From Tretioscincus oriximinensis (Eukaryota; Chordata; Lepidosauria; Squamata; Gymnophthalmidae): a stretch of 64,000 bases of DNA. The stretch covers positions 2,206,098-2,270,097 of the forward strand of contig JAJVDF010000016.1 in assembly GCA_022410635.1 (NCBI GenBank), in the 5' to 3' direction. Below the pieces are notes generated by a model, which saw nothing but the letters and a program-made list of their open reading frames with translations, did not search any database and had not been told where the DNA came from. Shown here one piece after another: positions 11,166-23,115 of the stretch; position 1 is the stretch's first letter; every line of letters begins with the position of its first letter. A program made the position numbers and the translations under genes.

Positions 11166-12176
11166 TTTTCGGAAGAAAAAAAGAAAGAAAATCTTTTAAA
11201 AACAAACAAATCCAGAACAATAAGAATTTCACGTCCAATAATTTATTTTATTGGCCTCCAACTATGATGTCCTTACATACTGTAGAAAACCTGAAGCTTA
11301 GCAACGAGTCATATCTGATTTGAAAGGAATTGAAACCTGATTTGACAAGAATTGAACTCCTCCTGATATATTACTAAACTATTCTGTCTCTATTTTTGAA
11401 AAAGAGTAAAGCAATCAAAACCTGGGTCTGTTCTCAACCTATGTATTTAATACATAATGGTTCTTACTTTGTGTAACTGAATTGTTATTTTATTAGGATA
11501 GGAATTGTCTAAGGTGAGTCAACTAATTGAAATGAGGCTTCCAAAATGCCTGCTAAAGCTTGAGTTCTTAATTGAATCCTTTGTTTTCTAGCAATTCAGC
11601 TTGATTGTTTAAATAATATATGTTCCATATAATTAATTAGATCTTAACATATTTACCACTCCTGCAATAGTTCAGAGTAAGGCATTTAGGGACGTCTCTT
11701 TCAAATACTGACATGGTTTAAGAAAATATTTGTCTCTTTCTGTATGCACTGTTAAAAGGGGGAAAGAATAGATCAAAATAGGGCACCTAAATTGGCATCT
11801 AGATCTGGGATACCAATGTACTTGGAGACATGTTTCTGTGGCCTGGCATTCCACAGGCCCTCCAAAGGCCAGGAAGATTCAGGAATAGCCCGGGGGTTAG
11901 TGTGAAAAAANTAATTTCAACATGGTTCGCCTTGTTCTGCACTATTTTGGTACAGGGTGATCCTAGATGCTGTTTTATAAAAAATGAAAATATCAAAGAA
12001 GATTTTAATAAACTGCTTTTATACTTTTTATCTCTTCTCAGCATAAATGTATTTGGTTTGTCTACAATTCAAGGGGTGTAAGAAGAACTTAAACAGACAA
12101 GAGAGTGTCATTCTTCAGGAAATATTTTAAAAAATATATAGAAGGGTTCAGTTGGCTACACCTTTCTAATTATTTT

Positions 12177-12556
12177 GGACCTGTCCACACTGAGGTTTAT
12201 TCTGGGCTACATCCTGGGACAGAGTTTGGCCATCCACATTCCTTATACATAATAAAAACAATAACAACAAAACATCAACATTTATTTATAATGCCCTTTA
12301 CACCAAAGTACAGCGCACATAGCTTTTGTTACATTATCCACAACAGACATCCTGTGAAGTAGATGGGGCTGAGAAAAAACTGTTTTTGGCCCAAGATCAC
12401 CCAGCTAGCTTCATGGAGGAGTGAAGAATCATATCAGGAAACTACGAGATAAGAGTCCAACACCCTAAACACTATGCTAAACTGGCTCCCAGCATATGGA
12501 TGTCATGCTCTTATTCCGGGTTATAGCTCAAAAGAAGACTCAGTGTGGATAAGGCC
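12177..12556. mobile_element. Inverted-repeat MITE split by a Sauria SINE
   Basis: Left end GGACCTGTCCACACTGAGG matches the complement of the right end (CAGTGTGGATAAGGCC). The SINE at 12270-12487 accounts for most of the length. TTT on each side could be a 3-bp duplication but is uninformative. Related wording (TTGGCCATCCACATCCCAG) recurs near 56850. Confidence 0.5.
12270..12487 (-). mobile_element. Sauria SINE, minus strand, inserted in a MITE
   Basis: The reversed tail (AT-rich, TTTATTTATAATGCCC) leads to GCGCACATAGCTTTTGTT, CACAGACATCCTGTGAAG-like sequence and the reversed head. It splits the inverted-repeat element at 12177-12556. Confidence 0.85.
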
Positions 12557-12720
12557 TTTGAATACATCCCAAAAAGGTATTCTGGGACTACATTATGGAT
12601 TGCTACACTGTCCATGGGAATCCCAATATAATCCCAGAAATAAAAAAGTGATATGTAATATCATTAGCAGGGTAAAACAAACTTTTGATGTGCTATTCCC
12701 CGTTTTGGCTATAGGTTTTT

Positions 12721-14147
12721 AATTTTTTTTNAAAAAAAAAACCTTTATTATAAATAAAACTCAAGTTCAGACAGGTCTAATATAAAAAGCAATAACAAAG
12801 AACAGAAATTAGAAACACTGGAAAAACAAAAACACAGAACAACAGAAATCAAAAGCACTATTGTCCACCCTCCTCTCACTCCTGCTACCATGCAGGATAA
12901 AAGAACCCAATTGTTAATTGATCACATCCAGTTATAGGAAGTGTTGTTGCCTCTTTCTTCCATGCTGACCATTCTGTTCAAGTTTGGATGAATCTTATCA
13001 GTATCGACCATTTCTTTTTAGGGCTAATCGCTTCAAACACCATCCTTTACTGTCTAATAATACAAAATTTCACATGATCAAAAACATAATAAATCCAGTT
13101 TGCCAAATTCCATTAACTCTTATTCTTCCACCCTGAAACACTAATTGCTTGGGCAGCTAAAATTTGATTTCTTCTTTCAGGCCAATCATATCATCCAATA
13201 ATACAAAGATGCATTTTTCAAATGTCCAAACTATAGATCTTAATGGTACCAATTAAATTCCAAAAATCCTGTATCATAGGGCATCAAATGTATTACATTC
13301 CATTTTTGACGTATTTCATCTTCTATATTAACTTTAAATATCTGTAATAAAGTGTTTATTTGGCCCACAATTCCTTTTGTCAATTTTAATTTGGATACAA
13401 TTATATTATCTCATTCCAATAATGTTGGATTTGAGTTAGCTCTTAATTCTAGTTGTTGTAATAGCCACACTGTAGCTCTTGTTCTGATTTATGTACATTA
13501 TTTCGGTCGTAAAAAAATTTCAAGCTTCCCAAATCATTTATATAAAAAGACTGAATTTCATTTCTTCCTACATCACTGTTTAATATTAGTATGCTACTTA
13601 TTCTTGATCTCTGGGTTAATTTTGAATGCCATTTTTGCCAAATGCTAGCTGTTACCAAATAAGGTCCATACAGTTTTTTCATTAATCTGTTAGCAATTTT
13701 TCCATTCATTAATGAAAGTATTTTTTGCTTTTTCTATATGCACACATTTTTTCTTATGATTATACTCTAGATCAATTAACTTGTCAAGTTGGAAAGCCTT
13801 ATAATAGGTTAGGAGGCTGGGGATTCCCCAACCCCCTTCACTAGATGAAGTGTATAATAATTTTTTTTTAATTTTAACACTTTTATTGCTCCAAATCCAC
13901 TTTATACAGTAATTTTTTTATCCCAACCAATTAATGTTGATAACTTAATACATTCTGGAAATGTTTGAAATATGTAATTAAATTTCAGGAGAAGTAACAT
14001 TTTTATTGCTCTTACTTTTATTAAAATTGGCATTTCTTTTCCCCCCAATTTTTCATTCAGGCAGTTGTTAAACACCAAATAGATCTTAAGTTAGCATTTA
14101 TCATTTTATCTGTATTAATCATTATAATAAAGCCTAGATATTTCATT
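12721..14147 (-). mobile_element. L1 LINE, 3' half of ORF2, decayed
   Basis: Read on the minus strand, frames broken by stops and shifts encode L1 ORF2 blocks in order. Near 14100 there is a KYLGF-like start. A KWIWSNK ... GGWGIPSL ... YYKAFQL block follows around 13900-13780, then an NGKIANRLMKKLYGPYLV block near 13700 and a SGWKN-like block near 13130. The 3' end is marked by T-runs at 12722-12730 (the reversed poly-A). The element is adjacent to a CR1 at 14155. Confidence 0.8.
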
Positions 14148-14154
14148 TAATCAT

Positions 14155-14545
14155 ACGAACATAAGAACATAAGAGGAGCCCTGCTAAATCGGGCCGGAGC
14201 CCATCTAGTCCAGCCTTCTGTCTCACCACCAATTGCACCTGGGCAGTGTGCAACAGAAAAAGGCAAAATATTAAACTGTTCTCAGCACCCTGCAAATGGC
14301 ATTTCAGGAATATTGCCTGTTGCTCCATCTTGGAGACTGTATCAAGACATCCATCCTAGTAGCATTGGTGTCCATGAACTTGTTTAATCCTCTCTTAAAA
14401 CTATCCAGTCTGCCAGCTACCACCACTTCTTCTGGAAGTAAATTCCAAAGGCCGATGACCCTCTGGTGAAAAAAATACTTTCCCTTTTCTGTCCTCAGTC
14501 TTCTGCCCATCAGCTTCAAGGAATGTGCAGGGCATCGAGAGCAAC
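14155..14545 (-). mobile_element. CR1-type LINE 3' end with ORF2 C-terminus
   Basis: The plus strand opens with GAACATAAGAACATAAGAGG, the reversed terminal short repeats, then the reversed 3' UTR. The minus-strand frame at 14304-14519 encodes KLMGRRLRTEKGKYFFHQRV and GLWNLLPEEVV, the conserved C-terminus of CR1/L2-group pol. 5'-truncated. Confidence 0.85.
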
Positions 14546-14652
14546 TTCTTCTGTTTCAGACTGCCCAGGTACAATTGGTAGGCCACTGTGTGAGACAGAA
14601 TGCTGGACAGACAAGCTCTGGCCAACTCAGCAGGACTCCTCTTATGTTCTTG
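14546..14652 (+). mobile_element. CR1 3' end, plus strand, forming an inverted pair
   Basis: The block CTGTGTGAGACAGAATGCTGG is followed by CAGCAGGACTCCTCTTATGTTCTT. It is the same terminal ~100 bp as in 14155-14250 but on the opposite strand. Confidence 0.85.
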
Positions 14653-15288
14653 CATAACTTGGAACAGTGTCCTCTTCCATACCATTTAACATCTGGAGCT
14701 TCCCATTGCTCTGTTAATGTTGTTTAAAAATGACTATACGCTAAAGGGAAAAAGATGCCTAAGAATGATTAATTCATGAATGTCTGTCTTGCTTTCCTCA
14801 CCCTCTTCCCTCCTCCTCCCTTCCTCAAATAATATTATCTAATTACTAGATGCAGCAGGTGTTTAAATATCACAAAGATCAGCACCTCTAATTAACTCTA
14901 AAAGCAAGCAATACAAAACAGGATATGGTGATGCCCTACACTACAATATGGTACCTACAGTAAGGCCGTTTTTACTATGGAATTTGCATAACTTGTGGGA
15001 CATCTGACTTTTTGGACATTTAGAATTTAAGACCATGGCACATCAAGCTATTCTAAGGAGAAAATGCCATTTTTATCANGTTCATACATTTCAACTGCTT
15101 CCAGACAATCCTTGTTATGTTTTGTTGTTATTTTGGAAAGGAAGGGGATTAAAACACTTTATTTAAAACTTTATTTTTAGTACACCTCAGTACAATAAAA
15201 AAGTTACATTTTTACAGTGTTTCAAACAACCCCCCCCCCCGTTTTCCTCCCTGAAGCCCCTTTCCTTCCCCTTTTTACAACATAACAA

Positions 15289-15556
15289 GAGCCAATTTGG
15301 TGTACTGGTTAGAGTGTTGGACTCGCACCTGGTAGACTCCCGGTTCAATTCCCCACTCCTCCATGAAAGCCAACTGGGTGATCTTGGGCTAGTCACAGTT
15401 CTTTGAACTCTCTCAGCCCCACCTACTCCACAGGGTGTCTGTTGTGGAGAAAGCAACAAAAGCTATGTGCACCTCCCTATGGTTGGCCTCCCTGAGACCT
15501 TCAGGTATAGGGCGGGATGCAAATACACACAAACAAATAAATAAATAAATAAATAA
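15289..15556 (+). mobile_element. Sauria/ACA SINE, full length
   Basis: GAGCCAATTTGGTGTACTGG leads into an A box-like GGTTAGAGTGTTGGACTC, then the B box CCGGTTCAATTCCCC. Next come the conserved GGTGATCTTGGGCTAGTCAC and a 3' module ending GGGCGGGATGCAAAT plus (AAAT)n. The 3' module is known to derive from Bov-B-type LINEs. It is inserted at the 3' end of a minus-strand L1 remnant. Confidence 0.92.
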
Positions 15557-15930
15557 TTCAATCCTTTGCTGTGGGGGGTTACGTCTGGAAAATTAATCTT
15601 AATCTTAATTTCATCTCTCCATTCCCTAACCTTATCCTTATATAATTTTGTACCTTCAACCATTTTTGTTTAAAATTTCTCATTTTTTGTTTATTTCCTG
15701 GATTGTTTATTCTACAATTGGAAATATCAGTCGCAAGCACATTAATTATATATTCAAACATTTTCTGAATTGTCCATAATATACTATCTTTCCACCCACC
15801 CACTAGAACATATTATCTATCACATCTCTTACTCTCTCAGGCATAATATCACTCAGGTTTCCATGTAATATCGCCATTTTACTTGTAATTATTATATGTA
15901 ATGCAATATTTTATTATTTTATTATTTTCT
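15557..15930 (-). mobile_element. L1 LINE ORF2 C-terminal fragment
   Basis: The minus strand reads an IALHIIITSKMAIL-like block, then GGWKDSILWTIQKMFEYI, similar in position and wording to the C-terminus of the L1 copy at 10.4-11.2 kb. The zinc-knuckle segment is not present. A Sauria SINE sits at its 3' edge. Confidence 0.65.
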
Positions 15931-16486
15931 TTTGTGATATTTTGGACTAAAGTGCCTTCAGAAGTAATGTTTGTTGCCCAGACAGCAAGGGCAAATGCAA
16001 GTGTATGTGTATGTATGTGTGGATTTGTCTCCATTGATGAACAGTAGCTATTCTCAAGATGATCTTGCTCTCTCTTTATGTAAACCTGGATTGGGAGCAG
16101 ATTTTTCTGCAGTAGTTTATTATCATCCCAATGTTTGGATCTTAATTGGGATTGTCGTGGATATGTATGGCAATCTTAACATAGCCTGGGGATAATCCCA
16201 AATTTTACACCTTATCTGGGTACAGCCTTTGTTAGAAGGAAATGTAAGTGTGCAAAAATTGTATAACTGTTGTAAACTTCAAGTTGTTTCATTCTGGACT
16301 TACACACAAAGCAGATAGCACAAAACACAGAATTCTTTCCTGCTGGTCTCAGAAAAGTGATCCCAATAACTTTGGAAATCGTAGATACAGACTAAGACTA
16401 CAAGCAGTCCACGAGAAATGTGGTGGCAGGCCAATGGTGTGCCAATTGGCATTTGTACTCTTAAAAAGTCTGGAGGCTTTAGGAAT

Positions 16487-16620
16487 TTAATTCCAAATAT
16501 TCTCCAAAGAGACTGGACAGTCATCTTTCTGGGATGATTTAATGAATCCTGCATTGAGCAGGGGTTTGGACCCAAAGACCCTGAAGGTCCCTTCCAGCTC
16601 TATAATTCTATGATTCCTTC
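16487..16620 (+). mobile_element. CR1 LINE 3' end (ATTCTATGA-type)
   Basis: Has TGATTTAATGAATCCTGCATTGAGCAGGGG, the GAAGGTCCCTTCCAGCTCTA block and terminal ATTCTATGATTCC repeats, the classical CR1 3' terminus. It is a different subfamily from the CTTATGTT-ended copies. Confidence 0.9.
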
Positions 16621-18165
16621 TGTGATGTGGTAGGACAGAAGCTACCCAGTTCTTGTCACACAAATGTTGGCTTTCTCTAGGCAAATACTGTACCAGCTTC
16701 ATACCATTTTAGTGCTGTGTCACCATTAGCTGACCAAATAGTGCCTCAAATTAATGATGAAGGAGAAAGCACTGTCAGAGTGCTTTACTAAGCTGGAGAA
16801 TGTGGCTATGCTTACACTGTCATATGATGACTTGTCTTCTTTTTAAGGCTGCCTATTATCTAAAGAAGGCTATTCCTTGGAAGAGAATTTCTCAATCTAA
16901 CCTACTCCATTTCAAGCTGGAAATTGGTCACCTCTTGGACCAAAGGGCTGCACAGTCCAACTGAAGCAATTCTCATTTGAATAATTGCAACCTCAGGTCA
17001 ACCATTTACACTTCAATGAGAAAGTGAGAAATCTGACATGGAAGGTGCCTCTTCTATGTTGAAATAGAACCCAACAAAGAACAGAATTCTTCAGCCAAGG
17101 TTTATAGATATTTATAGATATTATTCTATTCTATTCTCTATCCCTACTGACTAAAATGCCATATGAACCTGGTTAGACTCTTCTATTTGTATTCAGGGAA
17201 AGTGGCATTTTTGTTTAATTGTATCCCATAAAGGTTTGAGAAATTACAAAAGCCCTGGTTTCTTCTTTCTTTCACTTTCCTGGTAGCCCACAGTGCAGCA
17301 GAAAATCAAATATCAAAATGCTGAACAGAAGATCTATTAGGAAGTGAAGCTTCTAGACCAAGTGCAAGGGTCTAATTTGCTAATAACAGTTAGGAGGAAA
17401 GGAGCAGATAAGTTCATCCTATGGTGTTACATGCTCAGAATGTATGACTTCGAACAAAAAAATATCTCGGCTTGCACATACTCTAGCGGCAAATTAGGTA
17501 TCAGTTTCTGACAGTTAAGTAGCTTTCACCGATTACTAAATATAGGCTTGGTGATAAGGATGTGACGTTTTAAATTTGCCATGGCTCACTTGCTATATGA
17601 GTGTTCTCTTGAATGGAATCCAGGAGCCCATCCGTCAGCTGCATCCATATGCCAGGCATGTGCTCATCACTGCCAAGCAAGTCTTTAAAAAATAATTCTG
17701 GTGGGTGCACATTCTACATCTATTTGGTGCTTGAGAAAAGTAAAAATAAAGATACAATCATTGCCTGCTCAGTATCTGAAAATATATCACCCCATTATAA
17801 ATATTGCATCACATCCCTTGTTAACCAATATATCCGGTGTGTGTGTGTGTGTGTGTAAGGATATGTTTATTTTTGGATGTGTTTAATGTTGTTGACTGTT
17901 TTATATGTAAGTCTGTAATTTTGAAATAAAAAAGGAAGAAAATATATCGCCCCCTTTCTGTACATGCCTATAGTCTGGACAGGAAGAGACCAATCGGTTG
18001 TCATACCTGTGGATTTTGTGAGCAATCCACAATTTGATGTTGTGTTTCCTGTTGTGTTTACCTGTCAGATATAAACCCATGCCAACCACAGATCGAGACA
18101 ACATATCTTAACAGAATATTAATAAGGATGTAACAAGGATCATACAAGTTCATTATGTATATACA
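16621..18165. other. No gene recognised
   Basis: Unique-looking AT-rich DNA with TATTCTATTCTATTC at 17122-17136 and the short (GT)n. Confidence 0.55.
17836..17856 (+). repeat. (GT)n microsatellite
   Basis: About ten GT units. Confidence 0.95.
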
Positions 18166-18374
18166 AGTCTCCCGGTTCGATTCCCCACTCCTCCATGAAA
18201 GTCAGCTGGGTGACCTTGGGCTAGTTACAGTTCTTTAGAACTCTGTCAGCCCCACATACTTTACAGGGCATCTATTGTGGAGAAAGCAACAAAAGCTATG
18301 TGTGCCACCCTATGTTTGGCCGCCCTGAGACCTTCAGGTGTAGGGCGGGATATAAGTACAAATAAATAAATAAA
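18166..18374 (+). mobile_element. Sauria SINE, 5'-truncated
   Basis: Begins at the B box (CCCGGTTCGATTCCCC) and runs to GGGCGGGATATAAGTAC(AAAT)n. The A box is missing, as is typical for incomplete reverse transcription. Confidence 0.9.
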
Positions 18375-19371
18375 GTATCACTAACCCAAGATTCAAAATT
18401 CAAATACATAACTTGATATTCCTAAAAGATATAGGAAACTGACCATCACCTTTGTTCATGACCAAATTAAATTTGACTCCATGTACCTTTTTCTATGAAA
18501 ACATCTTATTGTTATTGTACGTTCATATCTGCACTAAAGGCCAAATGACTCCCTAGAACAGACTTCAGATTAAACTGGACATTCTTATTTGTATTAGAGA
18601 TGCAATTTCTGATTTATACAGCAGACTTGGTACTATAGTTCAGAAATATATAGTATAATTGAAAATATAACTAGCATCCATTAAGAAGTATTGTGTAATG
18701 CATAGTTTAGGAGATAACTGTTATGAAAAATACCCTCCAAGATTTTAGAATGGTAAAGGACTATTTATTTATAATAATGATAAGGTATAATAATTAGGTT
18801 GGCAGTACCCAGTCAACTGATATGTAAGACCTACAACTGTTCATAAAATTTCATTTCTTTCAAGCATTACCACTCCCTACCTAAAAGTCTTTTCACTAGA
18901 ACAGAACCTGCTGCCCTAGACACAACTACAAAATTTGGAAAGAAAGAAAAAGGTGTTTTCTACTGTCCATTCAGCACCATTTTTCTCCCTCCTCTAGTTC
19001 AGGTGGTGCTGAATGGATTGGACAGCAACAGGCAGGGCTGCTCCTATGCAGTTGCCTTCTGCCTCTTTGTTTAGAATCAAAAGCAGATCTGCACAGAGGT
19101 TTCTGTAATGATTTAAAGTGCTTTCCAGGGCTTTTCTTTTCCCACAGTTCACCTCCAGCCCTTCCTGCTTGCTCCAACCATTGGCCCCCAATTACTGAGG
19201 ACAGCAGAAAGAATACATTGCTGCCCTTTGTGTCTTCTATCTTGCTGCCTGACCATCATCAGCCACAGACAGCTGAGCTGATTGAAACTGAACCGCTTCT
19301 GCCTAGTAGAATTCCTCTAAATGCCATTTATGAGAGTGGGTGAAATTTTTCCTTCTTTTAATACTTAGGAA

Positions 19372-19463
19372 TGTCCAGTGCAATTGGTGGGACACTGTGA
19401 GAGACAGAATGCTAGCCTAGATGGACTGTAGTCTTGCCTAGTTCAGCACACCGCCCCTTACAT
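19372..19463 (+). mobile_element. CR1 3' end, diverged
   Basis: Contains TGCAATTGGTGGGACACTGTGAGAGACAGAATG and AGATGGACTGTAG, with a degraded terminal repeat. Confidence 0.7.
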
Positions 19464-20556
19464 TTTTATATTAAAAAAATCTAAAAACAAGATAGATTTT
19501 TAGATACTAATTTTTAAAATTGTGATGCATGCTTTCTCTACAAATGAGGCAATTCTGCTATTGAACTGGTAGGAGCTGCTCTTGTTTCTGTGTGATAAAG
19601 GCTTATTGTTTTCCAAGATATATCCCAAACTATGGTTGGCTTAGTGCAGAAAGGGCCCTAAATTGGCATCCTGTTTGCTACAATGACCCATCATATATTT
19701 CTAGGCAAGGTTTTGGCTGGGGGCCCCTTTGTCTCCTGGCAACCAATATTTTTAGACCCAGTCCGCCACAGCTTACCAATGCTAAGTAATACTAAGATCG
19801 ACTTTAAAATCTAACATGCTTATTTAAAGATTCTTCTCATGAAAGGAGTAATAATAATTCCTCAAGCACTTAGAAAAGCATCATTGATTCAAACACTAAG
19901 CTATCGATCCTCAAAGTGGCCTTGTCTCTGGAAAAGGACCATCAATGGAGAATGAGCACTGGTAATGATAAAAAGTTATGAAATATTTTCAATAGTGTTT
20001 TTAAGATCTGGAAAATGAAAGCAACACTAAAGTATAAGTGAGAAAGAAAATCACCAAAACCGAGATAAGAGCCTTAGAGATAGAATAATTTGTAAGATGG
20101 GGAAATAAGGAACTTAACCCTTCAGTGGCAATCAAATGCACACACATATATGAATGCTCTAGAACCACACAAATTATACTGCCTAGTAGTATTTCTAAAG
20201 TCCTACAGCACCACATCCATTCCCTTTTCCTATTCCAACATTTCCTTGGCTTATTTTTTCTTTGACCATTAAAAAAAATGCTTTGCCAACAAATCTTTGC
20301 TTTGAAGACTTAGACGATTCTCTGCTTCCCCTTTTTCAAATATGGCAGCATTCGATTCCATGTGTACCTTAAATGGATCACTCCAATGTAACCAGATCAA
20401 CTAGAGTGGTCGATCAATATGAGTGGTGTATCTATCCTGGAATAAGACTATAATTAGGGCAGTTATTCTCCAAATATCAGCTCCAAAGTTCATATGAGCT
20501 TCAGAGCTCACCTTCTAAAAATATCTGTAAGCTGTTGTGATTATCTGTCAGATATT

Positions 20557-20950
20557 TATTTATTTTATTTATTTATTTGTACTTGTATCCCAGGCACGGA
20601 TAGCTCAGTTGCTTAGGAATTCGTCTCTCGCCTGGGAGATGGGGTTTCGAAGCCCTGTGTGGGACGTGGGGAGGGGTGAGCACTTTCCACTAGCCTGTAG
20701 CTCTAGCCAACCCACTATTCGAAGGCAAGAAGTGCAAGAAATTGCAACTGACTGCAAGTAGATACATGGGAACCACCACAGCCTGGTGGGGAAGATAGAA
20801 TGGAAGCCTTCGGGCAAAATATATCCTTGTAAGCCGCTTTGAGTCCTTTTGAAAGGTGAGAAAAGTGGGGTATAAGTACCCAGTTCTTCCTCTTCTTCTT
20901 CTATACCCGAATGTCTCAGGGCGGCCAACCATACCGTGGTGCACATAGCT
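20557..20950 (-). mobile_element. Sauria-type SINE 3' end, 5'-truncated and split by a SINE
   Basis: Positions 20557-20592 hold the reversed (TAAA)n tail and 20903-20950 the adjoining body, up to the GTGCACATAGCTTT complement. The intervening 310 bp are the TTC-tailed SINE. The 5' tRNA-like head is missing. Confidence 0.8.
20593..20902 (+). mobile_element. tRNA-derived (TTC)n-tailed SINE inserted in an inverted Sauria SINE tail
   Basis: Full-length copy with A box, B box and TTC-type tail. On its left are the T-rich end and on its right the CTCAGGGCGGCCAACCATA part of a minus-strand Sauria SINE, so this copy landed in an older SINE. Confidence 0.88.
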
Positions 20951-21156
20951 TTAATATAAACCTATGCTAAACAAGACCAGGACAATACAGACATGTTAAG
21001 TATGCTATCAGTGGCCCAAGATTCAAAACAGTAGCCAGAAGCAGTGTACACTGGTATGCCACCAAAAAAAAGCCCCTTGATAAACTTGGCTATGGATGCA
21101 TGTGCTTTTCATACCACTCCATAGTTTAATTTATCATCACCTTGGCATGCAGGACA

Positions 21157-21395
21157 AGTACATAAGAACATAAAAACATAAGAAGAGCCATACTGGATCG
21201 GGCCAGAGCCCATCTAGACCAGCATTCTCTCTCATACAGAGGCCCACCAAATGTACCTGGGCAGCCTGAACAGAGGACAGCAAAATATGCACCTGTTCAT
21301 GACTCCCTGCAAATGGTATTTCAGGTGTCCTGCCTGTTGCTTCATCCCGGGGGCAACATCCAGCACCTGATCTACTTCTCATGTTGATATTATGT
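21157..21395 (-). mobile_element. CR1 3' end, minus strand
   Basis: Starts with three (A)CATAAGAA-type repeats, followed by GAGCCATACTGGATCGGGCC and the reversed 3' UTR up to GCTTCATCCCGGGGGC. The coding part is missing. Confidence 0.85.
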
Positions 21396-22907
21396 TGATA
21401 GACTTTAAGAACAGTATATGAGATAAGAACAGTATACACTATTGTCTCTGAAGCAATTTTGTGCTACTTCATTACTGATTTTTGCATTTATTTATTTGTT
21501 ATGTGTGAACAAAACTTAAAGGCAACACTTGCTGTCACAGAGAGTGTAGTCAATGCAAAATATCCCATTTCGCATTTCAGCTTGTTTCCTGTAATAATTC
21601 TATTTAAACACTAAAACTGCAATCTTAAATCCTCTAATTTTAGTGTTAATTCCACTGAAACCAGTTCAGCCATTAATGCACACACACCTGTTATAGAATT
21701 ATATAAGCTCCAGAAAAGCAGAAGGATCTATACCAACATTTCATTATTTGAAAATACCCAAATTAAAGAGATTAATTTCTGGCATCTTACACTATGTTTG
21801 ACATCTTCCTAAGCAGCCATTCCTTAATTATCTAGTGTTAGTCAAACTGATTCTAATTAAACAGAATACAGTCCTGATTAAAGATCAGTAATTATCTCCG
21901 TGTGTTATTAGACTAAATTGGTTTAACAAATGTTTTTTGTTCTTGTTTTTAAAGCTGCCTCTTAAAGATCACACTGTAAGGTCAGATGGTGTCTCAGATC
22001 AAGTGTGTTCAGGATAATTCAGCATAATAATGTTTTCATGGGTAGTAAGAGCTCAAAGGCCAATTCTGAAAGACAAAGACAGCATCCATATGTTCTGTTT
22101 CTATCAGATTTATTTTTGGACTTTGGTGAGATTGCCACACGTATTTGATGCAACCCCAACCCAGCTCTGGAATAAAGGGGTGATAGAGAGAAAAAGCTCT
22201 CCAAATGCTTTTTGCCACTGAAGTCATGGTTACTTATCTGCGTGGACATTCCTACTAGTAGCACCACCATGAAGACAACCAGCACACGAAAATGGTGGCC
22301 ATGCATGCACAAAGCGTAGCAATTGCCACTTCTGGGTATTGAAATGCTTAGTTACTATATGTATGAGGTGATAAAGCAAAGGCAAGCATTCAGATGCAAG
22401 GAAGGGCCTGCATTTGCCCTGCAGTTCTTGCACTGCTGCCCAGTCATATGGGCAACAAGCAATATTCTGTTTTAGGTTTAATCAGAAGTATTGCTTTATC
22501 CCTCAGTTTAGGGCTGCCATTGTGGATGCATTCAAAGTTTCCTATAGATGGATGGATAAGACTTTTTTTATTTTCCTGGATACAATTTGCTCTTCAAGCT
22601 GTAGGAATAAGCAGCTTGAAAATTTTCTGTTTATGGTATTTCTTGTAGAGAATGAAGTCCTTCTAAGACTTTTCCCAAGTGGTACTGAATCCTTCCTTCC
22701 TCAGCAGATTCTGAGATTTGATTTATCATCTCAGTGCCTACCCTATTTTGTCATTGAACTGTTTAAAATTTCTTTCCTGACCCAATTTAAAATGTTGGTA
22801 CAGTCCACTGCATGCTACTCCAGAGCCCAAGAGGACACTGGTGAAGATAGTTGAAACAGAAAGAGTGAACAGAGCCCAAGTTCCTAGAGAGACAAAAGTG
22901 ATGATTG
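21396..22907. other. No gene; possible conserved noncoding stretch
   Basis: 21490-21930 has several TAATTA/ATTA sites with little repeat character. A 146-codon plus-strand frame (22414-22854) has no promoter, homology or Kozak support. Confidence 0.5.
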
Positions 22908-23115
22908 TAGGTTGACCAGATGACCCCTCTGGGGGTGGGTGGGGGTTGAAAACCCAGTTTTGGGGTGCCTCCCAGATTTTTCTGAGGAAACCTTTTTCAA
23001 AAAAAGATTTTTTTCAGATTTTTTTTGTTTTTTAATTTTTTTCCTCAGAAAAAAACAGGAGGCACCCCAAAAATGGGTTTTCACCCCTCCCAAAAAGGGT
23101 CATCTGGTCAGTCTG
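22908..23115. mobile_element. Fold-back hAT-like MITE (TAGRCTGACCAGATGACCCC ends)
   Basis: A nearly complete palindrome of about 208 bp: left arm GGTTGACCAGATGACCCC ... GGGTGCCTCCCAG, right arm its complement ending GGGTCATCTGGTCAGTCT. The loop is A/T-rich. No clear duplication is left. Confidence 0.8.

Noticed and set aside
20605..20946. 113-codon minus-strand frame resembling frames at 36.1, 55.7 and 58.1 kb
   Set aside because: All are readings of the TTC-tailed SINE body.
22414..22854. 146-codon plus-strand ORF
   Set aside because: No family resemblance, weak start context, composition like random AT-rich sequence and no promoter motifs seen.
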